From positions 1 through 19,942 of the forward strand of contig DATLNC010000188.1 of NCBI GenBank assembly GCA_035536935.1: a DNA stretch of 19,942 nt, in the 5' to 3' direction. This stretch comes from DATMER01 sp035536935 (GTDB lineage Bacteria; Acidobacteriota; Thermoanaerobaculia; Multivoradales; UBA5704). A program made the position numbers and the translations under genes. This document shows, in pieces, positions 8,445 to 15,324 of this stretch; the stretch's first letter is position 1, and the number at the start of each line of letters is the position of its first letter. The notes under the pieces were generated by a model. That model worked only from the letters and a program-made list of their open reading frames with translations, had not been told where the DNA came from and did not search any database.

Positions 8445-9551
8445 CTACTTATCGAGAGCTTTCCGGAAGACCGCCTCGGTGACGGCGGCCACCGCGCCCC
8501 AGTCGAACTCTTCGGAATGCCGGCGGGCGTTGTCCGCGAGACGGCGGCGCTCCCCCTCGTCCTTCATCAGGCGATCGAGCGCCGCGGCCAGGGAAACCGG
8601 GTCCGGAGCGGTCTTGATCCCCTGGGCGCCGTCCTCCACCAGCTCGGAGAGCGCGCTCTCCGAGGACTCGCAGTAGACCACCGGCAGCCCGGCAGCCATG
8701 GCTTCCAGGGGGAACATGCCGTACCCCTCCCGCGAGGAGGGCTGGACCGCGATCCGCGACTCTCCGATCTTCCGCCAGACGTCCACGTTCGTCGGCAGAT
8801 GGCCGTGGAACCTGACCCTCTCCTCGAGACCCAGGCGCGCGGCGATCTCCTCCAATCGTCCCCGGTCCGGACCGTCGCCGCAGATCGCCAGTCCGGTCCC
8901 TTCCAGCCGGGCCACGGCTTCCAGGAGGAGATCGACCCGTTTTTCCTTGAGCAGCCGTCCCGCGTAGACCAGCGGAGGACCGTCCCCCGCTCCCTCTGCC
9001 GCCTTGCGGATGGTCTCCAGGGGGATGCCGATGCGCACCACCGGCACCTCCTCGCCGCGCACCTGCGCAACCCGCTCGGCGGTCAGACGGCTGGACGAGA
9101 TGGCCGCGGTGCCCAGGTGCGCGGTCATCCTCTCGACCGCCGCGTAGACCGGCCACTTGGCTCCGAGATACTGGCGCCAGTACCTGCCCCAGTACTCGTA
9201 CCAGGTCACCACCAGCGGCTTCCCCGCCCGCCGGCAGCGGAGGGCGAGCGGCGGCAGGTGGGCGTAGGGGATGTTCGCGGTCTCGACCACGTCGAACCGG
9301 CCCAGATCCAGGCGGAGGACTGCCCGGGCGAGCCGCACGGCTTCCCCGGTGCTCCGCTTCCCCTCCGATGTGTACAGGCGGCCGGGAGGGCCGAGCGGCA
9401 GGATCGAGGGCTCTGAAGGAGTGTCCGCAAACCCCGCGAGAGTCACCTGATGCCCCCGGGCCGCGAGCGCCCGCGCCAGCTCATGGTTGCGGTGCTCCAC
9501 TCCCCCAACGGACTGGGGGTAGATGCAGTCGTAGAGCAGGAGGATGTTCAT
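8445..9551 (-). CDS. Glycosyltransferase family 4 (GT-B fold)
   Basis: 368 aa. The start is the ATG at 9549-9551, which overlaps the upstream stop as ATGA and has GGAGG at 9560-9564; an in-frame upstream start lies within the previous gene. N-terminal MNILLLYDCIYPQSVGGVEH has the glycine-rich acceptor loop of GT4 enzymes. The C-terminal half has YAGRLLKEKRVDLLLEAV, ICGDGPDRGRLEE and an E-x7-E motif (E275 and E283 in REGYGMFPLE) that binds the nucleotide sugar. Cytoplasmic retaining sugar transfer onto a glycan or lipid is expected; donor and acceptor cannot be read from the sequence. Confidence 0.9.
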   Translation of the reverse strand: MNILLLYDCIYPQSVGGVEHRNHELARALAARGHQVTLAGFADTPSEPSILPLGPPGRLYTSEGKRSTGEAVRLARAVLRLDLGRFDVVETANIPYAHLPPLALRCRRAGKPLVVTWYEYWGRYWRQYLGAKWPVYAAVERMTAHLGTAAISSSRLTAERVAQVRGEEVPVVRIGIPLETIRKAAEGAGDGPPLVYAGRLLKEKRVDLLLEAVARLEGTGLAICGDGPDRGRLEEIAARLGLEERVRFHGHLPTNVDVWRKIGESRIAVQPSSREGYGMFPLEAMAAGLPVVYCESSESALSELVEDGAQGIKTAPDPVSLAAALDRLMKDEGERRRLADNARRHSEEFDWGAVAAVTEAVFRKALDK

Positions 9552-10447
9552 ACCCCCCGCCTCCGCAGGAGCGTCCAGCAACCGAAGCCGATCCCGGCCT
9601 GAACGATCTGGCCGATCACGTGATGAACCAGGCTGAAGGCCAGCACGGCGGACGCCGAGCTATAGGGGCTGAAGAACAGCACCTGGAGCGCCTGCGTCGT
9701 CCCCAGCCCCCCGGGCGTGACCGGCAGCGCCGCGATCAGCAGGACGATCGGATTGAGCGCCAGCCCGCGGACCGGCGGCACCGCGATTCCCCAGATGCGG
9801 AAAGCGCCCCAGTGGAGCGCGGCCAGCAGCAGCATGTGAGGGAAGCGGGCGAGGATCGCGCGCAGATGCCCGCCGAGCCCGGCCTCGAAGAGCGGCGCGA
9901 GCAGGCTGTAGCGCTCCAGCCGGCGGGGCCGCACCGCGACGACGATCAGGTAGGCGAGAATCCCGGCCAGGGCGGCGGCGATCGTCAGCAGGAGAAGATC
10001 GGTCCGCACGCCTTCCAGATGATTCATCTCGATCCCCAGCCCGGCCGCGCCGAGCAGCACCAGGACGATCCCGTTGGCGATCATCAGCAGGAGGACGGCG
10101 CCGCCCGACCGGCCGGCCGGCACACCCGTGCGGGCCAGGTAGAAGCCCATGCCTCCCTGCCCGGCCACGTAGGAGAGGAGCCCCAGGAGATAGCTCGCGC
10201 CGCGGGCCAGGAGCACCTCGCTCCACGGCCGGGGGACCCCCGCGGCAGCCAGTGCCTCCCGGGTGCCGAAGGCGTCGGCCGGCAGGGCCACGAGCGTCTC
10301 CAGGACGATGTAGAGCGAGAGCGCCAGCCAGGCGCCGTGGCGGAACGCTTCGCGCAGAGCGTCCGGCCGGACCTGCCGGATGAGGAAAACCAGGATGGCG
10401 AGAGCGATCAGCCAGGGGAGCCAGCGGCGGGCTCCCTGGACGTTCAA
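9548..10447 (-). CDS. Lysylphosphatidylglycerol synthase TM-region-like membrane protein
   Basis: 299 aa, about eight helices. The start is a TTG at 10445-10447, supported by a near-perfect AGGAGGT at 10453-10459, five bases upstream, that overlaps the stop of the GT2 gene. The family signature is seen in YVAGQGGMGFYLARTGVP and, near the C-terminus, ALPVTPGGLGTTQAL, the counterpart of the LPGGxG block of the PF03706 family. It is sandwiched between a GT2 and a GT4 in one operon, a common setting for members of this family. It may move lipid-linked intermediates or assist the GT2 (inference). It is only distantly similar to the homologue at 2368-3357. Confidence 0.8.
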   Translation of the reverse strand: MNVQGARRWLPWLIALAILVFLIRQVRPDALREAFRHGAWLALSLYIVLETLVALPADAFGTREALAAAGVPRPWSEVLLARGASYLLGLLSYVAGQGGMGFYLARTGVPAGRSGGAVLLLMIANGIVLVLLGAAGLGIEMNHLEGVRTDLLLLTIAAALAGILAYLIVVAVRPRRLERYSLLAPLFEAGLGGHLRAILARFPHMLLLAALHWGAFRIWGIAVPPVRGLALNPIVLLIAALPVTPGGLGTTQALQVLFFSPYSSASAVLAFSLVHHVIGQIVQAGIGFGCWTLLRRRGV

Positions 10448-10450
10448 ACG

Positions 10451-11620
10451 CTACCTCCTCTCGATCAGCATCAGGCTGACCAGGAAGGAGGCGAACACGG
10501 TCTGCGCTCCCATGACCATGGCGGTCATCCCGATCACCACCCCGCGCACCGCCATCAGCGGACCGGTGCCGGCCCCGATCCAGTCGAGGACGATTTTCAC
10601 CTCCAGCCCGAGGCCCGCGAGGAAGAGCGCGAGCCCGAGGATCAGCCCGCGCTCCAGCGAGAACCAGCGATGGAGCCGGCCCAGCCATTGGCGAGGCCGC
10701 GCGAACCCGGCCCCCATCGAGAAGGTCTTGGCGAAGACGTCGAACAGGACGAGGTTGTAGCCCAGGATCAGGGCCGCCGCGCCGAAGATCAGCACGTGGT
10801 AGTCCCATGTGTGGCCGAAGATCTCCCGCGGCCCGCCCGCGAGCAGAGCCATCACGAGCCCGCCCGCGAGCATCAGGAAAAACCCCGGGAGCTGGAAGAG
10901 GTACGACGGCGAGAAGAACAGCATGAAGCGGACGTGGCGCCAGGCATCGCGCAGGCCCGAGAGCTTCGACTCGCCGATCCGCGGGCGGTAGGTGATCGGG
11001 ATCTCGTGGATCTTCAGCTCGGCGCGCAGCGAGTTGACCACCATTTCGGAGGCGAACTCCATGCCCGTGGTCTGCAGGCGCATGCGCTCGTACGCGTCGC
11101 GGGTGAAGGCGCGCATGCCGCAGTGGGAGTCCGAGACGCGGGTGCGGAAGAGCAGCCGCAGCATGCCGGAGAGGATCGGGTTGCCGATCCAGCGGTGCGA
11201 CCAGGGCATCGCGCCGGGGAGGATGTTCCCCTTGAGGCGCGAGCCGATCACCATATCGACGTCCCTTTCCTTGAGCGCGCCGATGAACTCGGGGATGGCG
11301 AGGAAGTCGTAGCTGTCGTCCGAGTCGCCCATCACGAGGAAGCGCCCGCGGGCCTCGGCGAAGCCGCGCAGGTAGGCCGAGCCGTAGCCGCGCCGCCGCT
11401 CGTGGACCACCCGGGCGCCGGCCCGCTCCGCGATCTCGGGAGAGCCATCGGTCGAGCCGTTGTCCACGACCACGACCTCGCCGGAGATCCCCATCTCGTT
11501 GATCGCCCGCCAGGCTTTTTCGACGCACACCCCGACCGACTCGGCCTCGTTGAGGCAGGGCATCACCACGGAGACCTCGATCTCCCGGGGCACGGACATG
11601 GGCAAAGCTTCAGGGTTCAC
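10451..11620 (-). CDS. GT2 polyprenyl-phosphate sugar synthase (DPM/DPG-synthase-like) with C-terminal membrane helices
   Basis: 389 aa. The GT-A domain has VSVVMPCLNEAESV (about 17-29), VVVVDNGSTDGSPEIA (about 49-64), RGYGSAYLRGFAEARG and the metal-binding D99-S-D101 in MGDSDDSYDF, followed by GSRLKGNILPGAMPWSHRW and SHCGMRAF. These are the features of dolichyl/undecaprenyl-phosphate mannose or glucose synthases. Four helices follow (about 225-389), probably anchoring it to the membrane. It would make the lipid-linked sugar used by the GT-C proteins nearby. The GTG at 11618-11620 lies nine bases after an extended -10 (see promoter), suggesting a leaderless mRNA; the ATG at 11597-11599 is an alternative. 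First gene of a four-gene operon (GT2, LPG-like, GT4, GT39-like). Confidence 0.9.
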   Translation of the reverse strand: MNPEALPMSVPREIEVSVVMPCLNEAESVGVCVEKAWRAINEMGISGEVVVVDNGSTDGSPEIAERAGARVVHERRRGYGSAYLRGFAEARGRFLVMGDSDDSYDFLAIPEFIGALKERDVDMVIGSRLKGNILPGAMPWSHRWIGNPILSGMLRLLFRTRVSDSHCGMRAFTRDAYERMRLQTTGMEFASEMVVNSLRAELKIHEIPITYRPRIGESKLSGLRDAWRHVRFMLFFSPSYLFQLPGFFLMLAGGLVMALLAGGPREIFGHTWDYHVLIFGAAALILGYNLVLFDVFAKTFSMGAGFARPRQWLGRLHRWFSLERGLILGLALFLAGLGLEVKIVLDWIGAGTGPLMAVRGVVIGMTAMVMGAQTVFASFLVSLMLIERR

Positions 11621-11626
11621 GGGCGG

Positions 11627-11650
11627 GTTACTTTACCATGGTGCTATTCT
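11627..11650. promoter_or_regulatory. Back-to-back extended -10 promoters for GT2 (-) and methyltransferase (+)
   Basis: On the minus strand TGGTAAAGT (11630-11638) is an extended -10 ending nine bases before the GTG of the GT2 gene. On the plus strand TGCTATTCT (11642-11650) is an extended -10 ending eight bases before the GTG at 11659. Neither has a Shine-Dalgarno sequence or good -35. Both fit leaderless transcription, and the two -10 boxes are only about 9 bp apart. Confidence 0.45.
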
Positions 11651-12192
11651 TCGCCGCCGTGAGCAAGCTCAACCTGGGCTGCGGGCGGGACATCCGGCCG
11701 GGCTACGTGAACCTGGACCTGGCGAAGATCCCCGGGCTCGACGTGGTCGCCAATCTCGAGAAGCCGCTGCCCTTCGCGGACGACTCGTTCGACGAGGTCT
11801 TCACCTCGCACGTGCTCGAGCACGTCGCGGACCTCTTCGCCCTGCTGGCCGAGCTGCAGCGCATCTGCCGCCCGGGCGCGGTCATCCGCATCCACGTGCC
11901 GCACCTGTCGTTCTTCGGCGCCTACACGGACCCGACGCACAAGCGCTTCTTCGGCTACTTCAGCTTCGATTACTTCACCGAGGGCGGGGTCTACAACTTC
12001 TACTCCCACCTGCGCTTCCGCATCCGCAAGCGGCAGATCCGCTTCTTCTGGATCAAGAACGAGAAGCGGGAGATCCCGAGCCGGGTGCTCACCGCGCTGA
12101 TCAACGCGTTCCCCCTCGCCTACGAGCGCTTCTTCTGCTGGATGCTGCCGGCCAACGAGCTCTATTTCGAGCTCGAACCGGTCAAGGAGTAA
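11638..12192 (+). CDS. Class I SAM-dependent methyltransferase (type 11-like), small
   Basis: 184 aa from ATG 11638, or 177 aa from GTG 11659, which matches the usual start of the family (SKLNLGCG) and fits a leaderless transcript. LNLGCGRDIRPGYVNLDL is motif I with the acidic residue of motif II; PFADDSFDEVFTSHVLEHV is the later motif with the SHVLEHV signature; a PGAVIRIHVPHLS strand follows. Such short methyltransferases are frequent in polysaccharide loci, where they methylate a sugar or glycan end; here that is inferred from its neighbours. It is a lone plus-strand gene between two minus-strand operons of glycan genes. Confidence 0.85.
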   Translation: MVLFFAAVSKLNLGCGRDIRPGYVNLDLAKIPGLDVVANLEKPLPFADDSFDEVFTSHVLEHVADLFALLAELQRICRPGAVIRIHVPHLSFFGAYTDPTHKRFFGYFSFDYFTEGGVYNFYSHLRFRIRKRQIRFFWIKNEKREIPSRVLTALINAFPLAYERFFCWMLPANELYFELEPVKE

Positions 12193-12216
12193 GGGAAGCT
12201 CACCTCCCCGGCACCC

Positions 12217-12263
12217 GGAAGTCACTTCCCCGCGTGCGCAAGTCAGTTCCGGAAGTCAGTTCC
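12217..12263. repeat. Three short imperfect repeats between convergent genes
   Basis: GGAAGTCACTTCC (12217-12229, itself a palindrome), GCAAGTCAGTTCC (12238-12250) and GGAAGTCAGTTCC (12251-12263) are near copies. The last one contains the stop codon of the minus-strand GT4 gene. Possibly slippage-derived, or a weak bidirectional terminator; no T-tract is seen. Confidence 0.5.
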
Positions 12264-13326
12264 CAACCGTCCGCACGACCTCGGCGAAGAGCCGCTCGTA
12301 GTCGTCAGCCACCCGCTCCCAGGTGTAGAGCTCCTCCACCAGTTTCCGCGCCTTTCGCCCCATCTCGGGGAGGTCCTGAAGAGATTTCAGGGCCGTCGCG
12401 ATCGCGTCTGGATCGTTCGGCGGGACCAGCACGCCCGCTCTCCTCCGCTCGATGTCGGCCGCCATGCCCACGATCGGAGTCGCGAGGACCGGGCGGCCGC
12501 ACGCCATGGCTTCCAGAAGAACAAGCCCGAACCCCTCGCGGACATCCGTGGAGGGGAGGGCGAAGACATGGCATCCACCGTAGAAGGCGTTCAGGTCCTC
12601 GACGAAGCCGAGGAACTCCACCCGATCCCGCAGGTCCTCAGCCCGGCGTTGATAGAAAGCCAGGTCATCTCCCGTGCCACCAACCCGCAGCCGCACCTCA
12701 GGGAGGAGGCGCAAGGCTTCGAAGAGCACCTCCAACCCCTTGTAGCGGTGGTGGACGTCGAGCAGGCTGAGAAAGCCGACCGTCAACGGAGGGCCGGGCT
12801 CCTCTATCGGATGAAAACGCTCGGTTTCCACGCCCCAGGGGATGCAGACCGGGTTATGAAGCCGGGGAGAGTGGCGCGGGTTGGTGGCCACGATGCGCGC
12901 GCTCGCCTTCAGCAGCCGGGGGAGGAAGACGCCGTTGTAGATCGCCGCGACCACCCTCTTGAGCCCCTCGCCCGCCACGTCATTGTGGTAGGTCAGGACG
13001 AGAGGCACGCCCATCTCCCGGGCTGCCGAAGCCGCCCGGCCGGCGAAGAAGGCGGTGGGCAGATGGGTATGGATCACATCGGGCCGCTCGCGCCGGATGG
13101 CCTCTCCCAATCCCAAGCAGAGGTTGGTGTTCGCGGCCTTGAAGCGCCAGGGGAGGCGCTCGACCTTCACCCCATCAATCTCAGCCGGCGCTCCCCGCGG
13201 CTCATCGGCGCAGATCACCCGCACCTCGTGACCTCGGGCTGCAAGCCGCCGCGCCACCTGATGGACGCTAGCCTCCACCCCTCCCACGAAGGGGGGATAG
13301 CGCACGACTACCTCAAGGATTCGCAC
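12256..13326 (-). CDS. Glycosyltransferase family 4, paralogue A
   Basis: 356 aa, GTG start at 13324-13326 overlapping the previous gene by 14 bp, with only a weak ribosome binding site, so probably coupled translation. MRILEVVVRYPPFVGGVE carries the N-terminal glycine loop; VIHTHLPTAFFAGRA and VLTYHND are typical GT4 positions. The C-terminal domain has VGFLSLLDVHHRYKGLEVL, FLGFVEDLNAFY and the E-x7-E motif (E264 and E272 in REGFGLVLLE). It is clearly a duplicate of the upstream gene, with more than half the positions identical by eye, but has lost about seven residues before CIPWGVETERF. Probable mannosyl- or glucosyl-type transferase of a surface glycan; specificity unknown. Confidence 0.9.
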   Translation of the reverse strand: MRILEVVVRYPPFVGGVEASVHQVARRLAARGHEVRVICADEPRGAPAEIDGVKVERLPWRFKAANTNLCLGLGEAIRRERPDVIHTHLPTAFFAGRAASAAREMGVPLVLTYHNDVAGEGLKRVVAAIYNGVFLPRLLKASARIVATNPRHSPRLHNPVCIPWGVETERFHPIEEPGPPLTVGFLSLLDVHHRYKGLEVLFEALRLLPEVRLRVGGTGDDLAFYQRRAEDLRDRVEFLGFVEDLNAFYGGCHVFALPSTDVREGFGLVLLEAMACGRPVLATPIVGMAADIERRRAGVLVPPNDPDAIATALKSLQDLPEMGRKARKLVEELYTWERVADDYERLFAEVVRTVGN

Positions 13327-14404
13327 GCAGGAGGCTCTCGAACAGTCGCTCGTAGGAGTCTGTCACCCGGTCCCAGGTATAGCGCTCCTCGACGAGCTGG
13401 CGGGCGCGCCGTCCCATGGCCGGAAGGTCGTGAAGTCCACGCAAAGCAGCGGCGAGGGCAGCCGGATCGTCCGGCGGAACCAGCACCCCCACCCCGCGGG
13501 GCTCGACATCGCTGGCTATACCCACGATCGGAGTCGTCAACACCGGACGGCCGCAGGCCATGGCTTCGAGCAGCACCAGGCCGAACCCCTCTCGCCGGCC
13601 ATCCGTCGAGGGCAGCGCGAAGACGTGGCAGGAAGCATAGAAGGCGTTCAGGTCCTCCACGAAGCCGAGGAACTCGACCCGGTTTCCCAGAGCCTTGGCC
13701 CGCTCCCTGTACCAGTCGAGCTCCCGCCCCGATCCCCCAACCCGCAGGCGCACTTCGGGCATCTCGGCCAACGCCTTTAGAAGCACCTCCAATCCCTTGT
13801 ATCGGTGGTGCTCGTCGAGCAGGCTCAGGAATCCCACCGTCATCGGACCCGAAGGCTCCGGCCGGGGCTGGAACCGCTCCTCATCCACCCCCCATGGGAT
13901 GTAGACCAGCTTGGGATCGGCAGGGTCCAGGAAAGGAGACTGCGAAGGGTAGAGGGGATTCGTGATCACGATCCGGTCGCTCGCCGCGAACACCTTCGGG
14001 AGCCGGTGCCGGTTGTACAGGTCGGCGAGCATCCCCTTGATCCCCTCGCCGACCAGGTCGTTGTTGTAGGTCAGCACCATCGGAATCCCCGACACCTCGC
14101 AAACCGCCGCCGCCATGTCGATGAAGAAAGCGGTCGGAAGGTGCGCGTGGATCACGTCCGCCTTTTCCGCCCGCAGAGCCTCCCAGAGCCCGAACGCCAG
14201 ATTGGTGTTGCCGACCTTGAACCGCCAGGGGAGGCGCACGACCGGGATGCCCTCGACCTCCGCCGGCGATCCCTCGGGCTCGTCCGCGCAGACCACCCGC
14301 ACCTCATGTCCGCGCGCTTTGAGCCGCCGGGCCAGGTGGTAGACGGTGTTCTCTACGCCGCCGACATAGGGGAAGAAGCGGACGACGACCTGGAGGATGC
14401 GCAT
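13313..14404 (-). CDS. Glycosyltransferase family 4, paralogue B
   Basis: 363 aa, ATG at 14402-14404, three bases after the UbiA-like gene stop. Same architecture as its downstream copy: MRILQVVVRFFPYVGGVENT, HAHLPTAFFIDMA, LVYIPWGVDEERF, VGFLSLLDEHHRYKGLEVL, FLGFVEDLNAFYASCHVFAL, and E272/E280 in REGFGLVLLE. Being first of the pair and having a regular ATG, it may be the parental copy. Two similar but diverged GT4s in tandem often add successive sugars to the same glycan; that is inference. Cytoplasmic or membrane-associated, nucleotide-sugar dependent. Confidence 0.9.
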   Translation of the reverse strand: MRILQVVVRFFPYVGGVENTVYHLARRLKARGHEVRVVCADEPEGSPAEVEGIPVVRLPWRFKVGNTNLAFGLWEALRAEKADVIHAHLPTAFFIDMAAAVCEVSGIPMVLTYNNDLVGEGIKGMLADLYNRHRLPKVFAASDRIVITNPLYPSQSPFLDPADPKLVYIPWGVDEERFQPRPEPSGPMTVGFLSLLDEHHRYKGLEVLLKALAEMPEVRLRVGGSGRELDWYRERAKALGNRVEFLGFVEDLNAFYASCHVFALPSTDGRREGFGLVLLEAMACGRPVLTTPIVGIASDVEPRGVGVLVPPDDPAALAAALRGLHDLPAMGRRARQLVEERYTWDRVTDSYERLFESLLRANP

Positions 14405-14407
14405 GGC

Positions 14408-15280
14408 CTACCGGACGTATACGATCCAGAACACGGCCAGGCCCCAGAGCATCATGTTGATGAGGAACGGCGGATCTCTGAGAATCGCCTCCGTTGGATT
14501 GCGCTCGCCCGGCTGCTGGTACATCAGGTAGAGATAGCGGAAGATCCCGTAGAGCACCATGGGGATGGTGTAGACGAGGTCGTACGTGTTGTACTTCTGC
14601 ACCGTCTCGGGAGCGACCGCGTAGAGGGCGTAGGAGACGACCGACGAGGCCGTCACCACGTTGATCATCTGGTCCAGGAAGGCGGGGCTGTACTGGTCGA
14701 GCACCCGGCGCTGCCCCGCGGCGGCTCCGGCGAGCAGCGTGATCTCGTGCCGGCGCTTCGAAAAGGCGAGGAAGAGAGCCAGGAACGTGGTGCAGAGGAA
14801 GAGCCAGCGCGACACCTCCACCCCGGACGCCTCGCCCCCGGCCTCCACCCGCAGCACGAAGCCCATGCTGATGGACATCACGTCCAGGATCACCATGTGC
14901 TTGAGCCAGAGCGTGTAGAGCAGATTCAGGAGAAGATAGCCGCCGAGGATCAGCGCAAAGGAGAGCCCCAGGCTCGCCGAGATCGCCGCCGCCGCTCCGG
15001 CCAGGACCACGACGGCCCCGACCGCGGCCTGCACCGAGAGCGTCCCGGCCGCGAGGGGACGGTGCCGCTTGAGAGGATGCAGGCGGTCCTCCTCCCGGTC
15101 GCGGAGGTCATTGACGAGGTAGACCGCGCTCGACGCGAAGCAGCAGGCGAGCAGCGCCAGCGCCACGCGCGCCACGGCCTGCTCGTTCATCAAGAGGCCG
15201 CCGAACACGGCCGGAGCGAGGACGAACAGGTTCTTGGCCCACTGACTGGGCCGGAGCGAACGGACCAGGGGACGGATCAC
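14408..15280 (-). CDS. UbiA-family prenyltransferase, decaprenyl-phosphate phosphoribosyltransferase-like
   Basis: 290 aa, about eight to nine helices. RPSQWAKNLFVLAP at the N-terminus and the Asp-rich NDLRDREEDRLHPLKRHRP (residues 57-75) followed by LAAG are characteristic of the DPPR-synthase branch of UbiA (mycobacterial UbiA, Rv3806c), which joins phosphoribose from PRPP to a polyprenyl phosphate. The second block, LKHMVILDVMSISMGFVLR with D133, also fits. The product would be the precursor of a lipid-linked arabinose or ribose donor; no epimerase (DprE1/DprE2) is in the window. GTG start at 15278-15280 without a Shine-Dalgarno; TAGAAT lies eight bases upstream, suggesting a leaderless transcript. 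First gene of the operon with the two GT4s. Confidence 0.85.
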   Translation of the reverse strand: MIRPLVRSLRPSQWAKNLFVLAPAVFGGLLMNEQAVARVALALLACCFASSAVYLVNDLRDREEDRLHPLKRHRPLAAGTLSVQAAVGAVVVLAGAAAAISASLGLSFALILGGYLLLNLLYTLWLKHMVILDVMSISMGFVLRVEAGGEASGVEVSRWLFLCTTFLALFLAFSKRRHEITLLAGAAAGQRRVLDQYSPAFLDQMINVVTASSVVSYALYAVAPETVQKYNTYDLVYTIPMVLYGIFRYLYLMYQQPGERNPTEAILRDPPFLINMMLWGLAVFWIVYVR

Positions 15281-15287
15281 AGCGCGG

Positions 15288-15310
15288 TATTCTAAGGGGA
15301 TCTAAGGGGA
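15288..15310. promoter_or_regulatory. Overlapping divergent -10 boxes and a 10-bp tandem repeat
   Basis: TATTCT (15288-15293, plus strand) and TAGAAT (15289-15294, minus strand) overlap by five bases and could drive the YfhO-like and UbiA-like genes respectively. Right beside them TCTAAGGGGA is repeated twice in tandem (15291-15310); the second copy may supply the ribosome binding site of the YfhO-like gene. No clear -35 elements. Confidence 0.35.
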
Positions 15311-15324
15311 AGAGACCGGTTCGC

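Noticed and set aside
9368..11662. Long plus-strand open frame of 764 codons
   Set aside because: It lies opposite three good glycan genes, is rich in Arg, Gln, Glu, His and Pro without any domain, and is the usual antisense artefact of high-GC genes.
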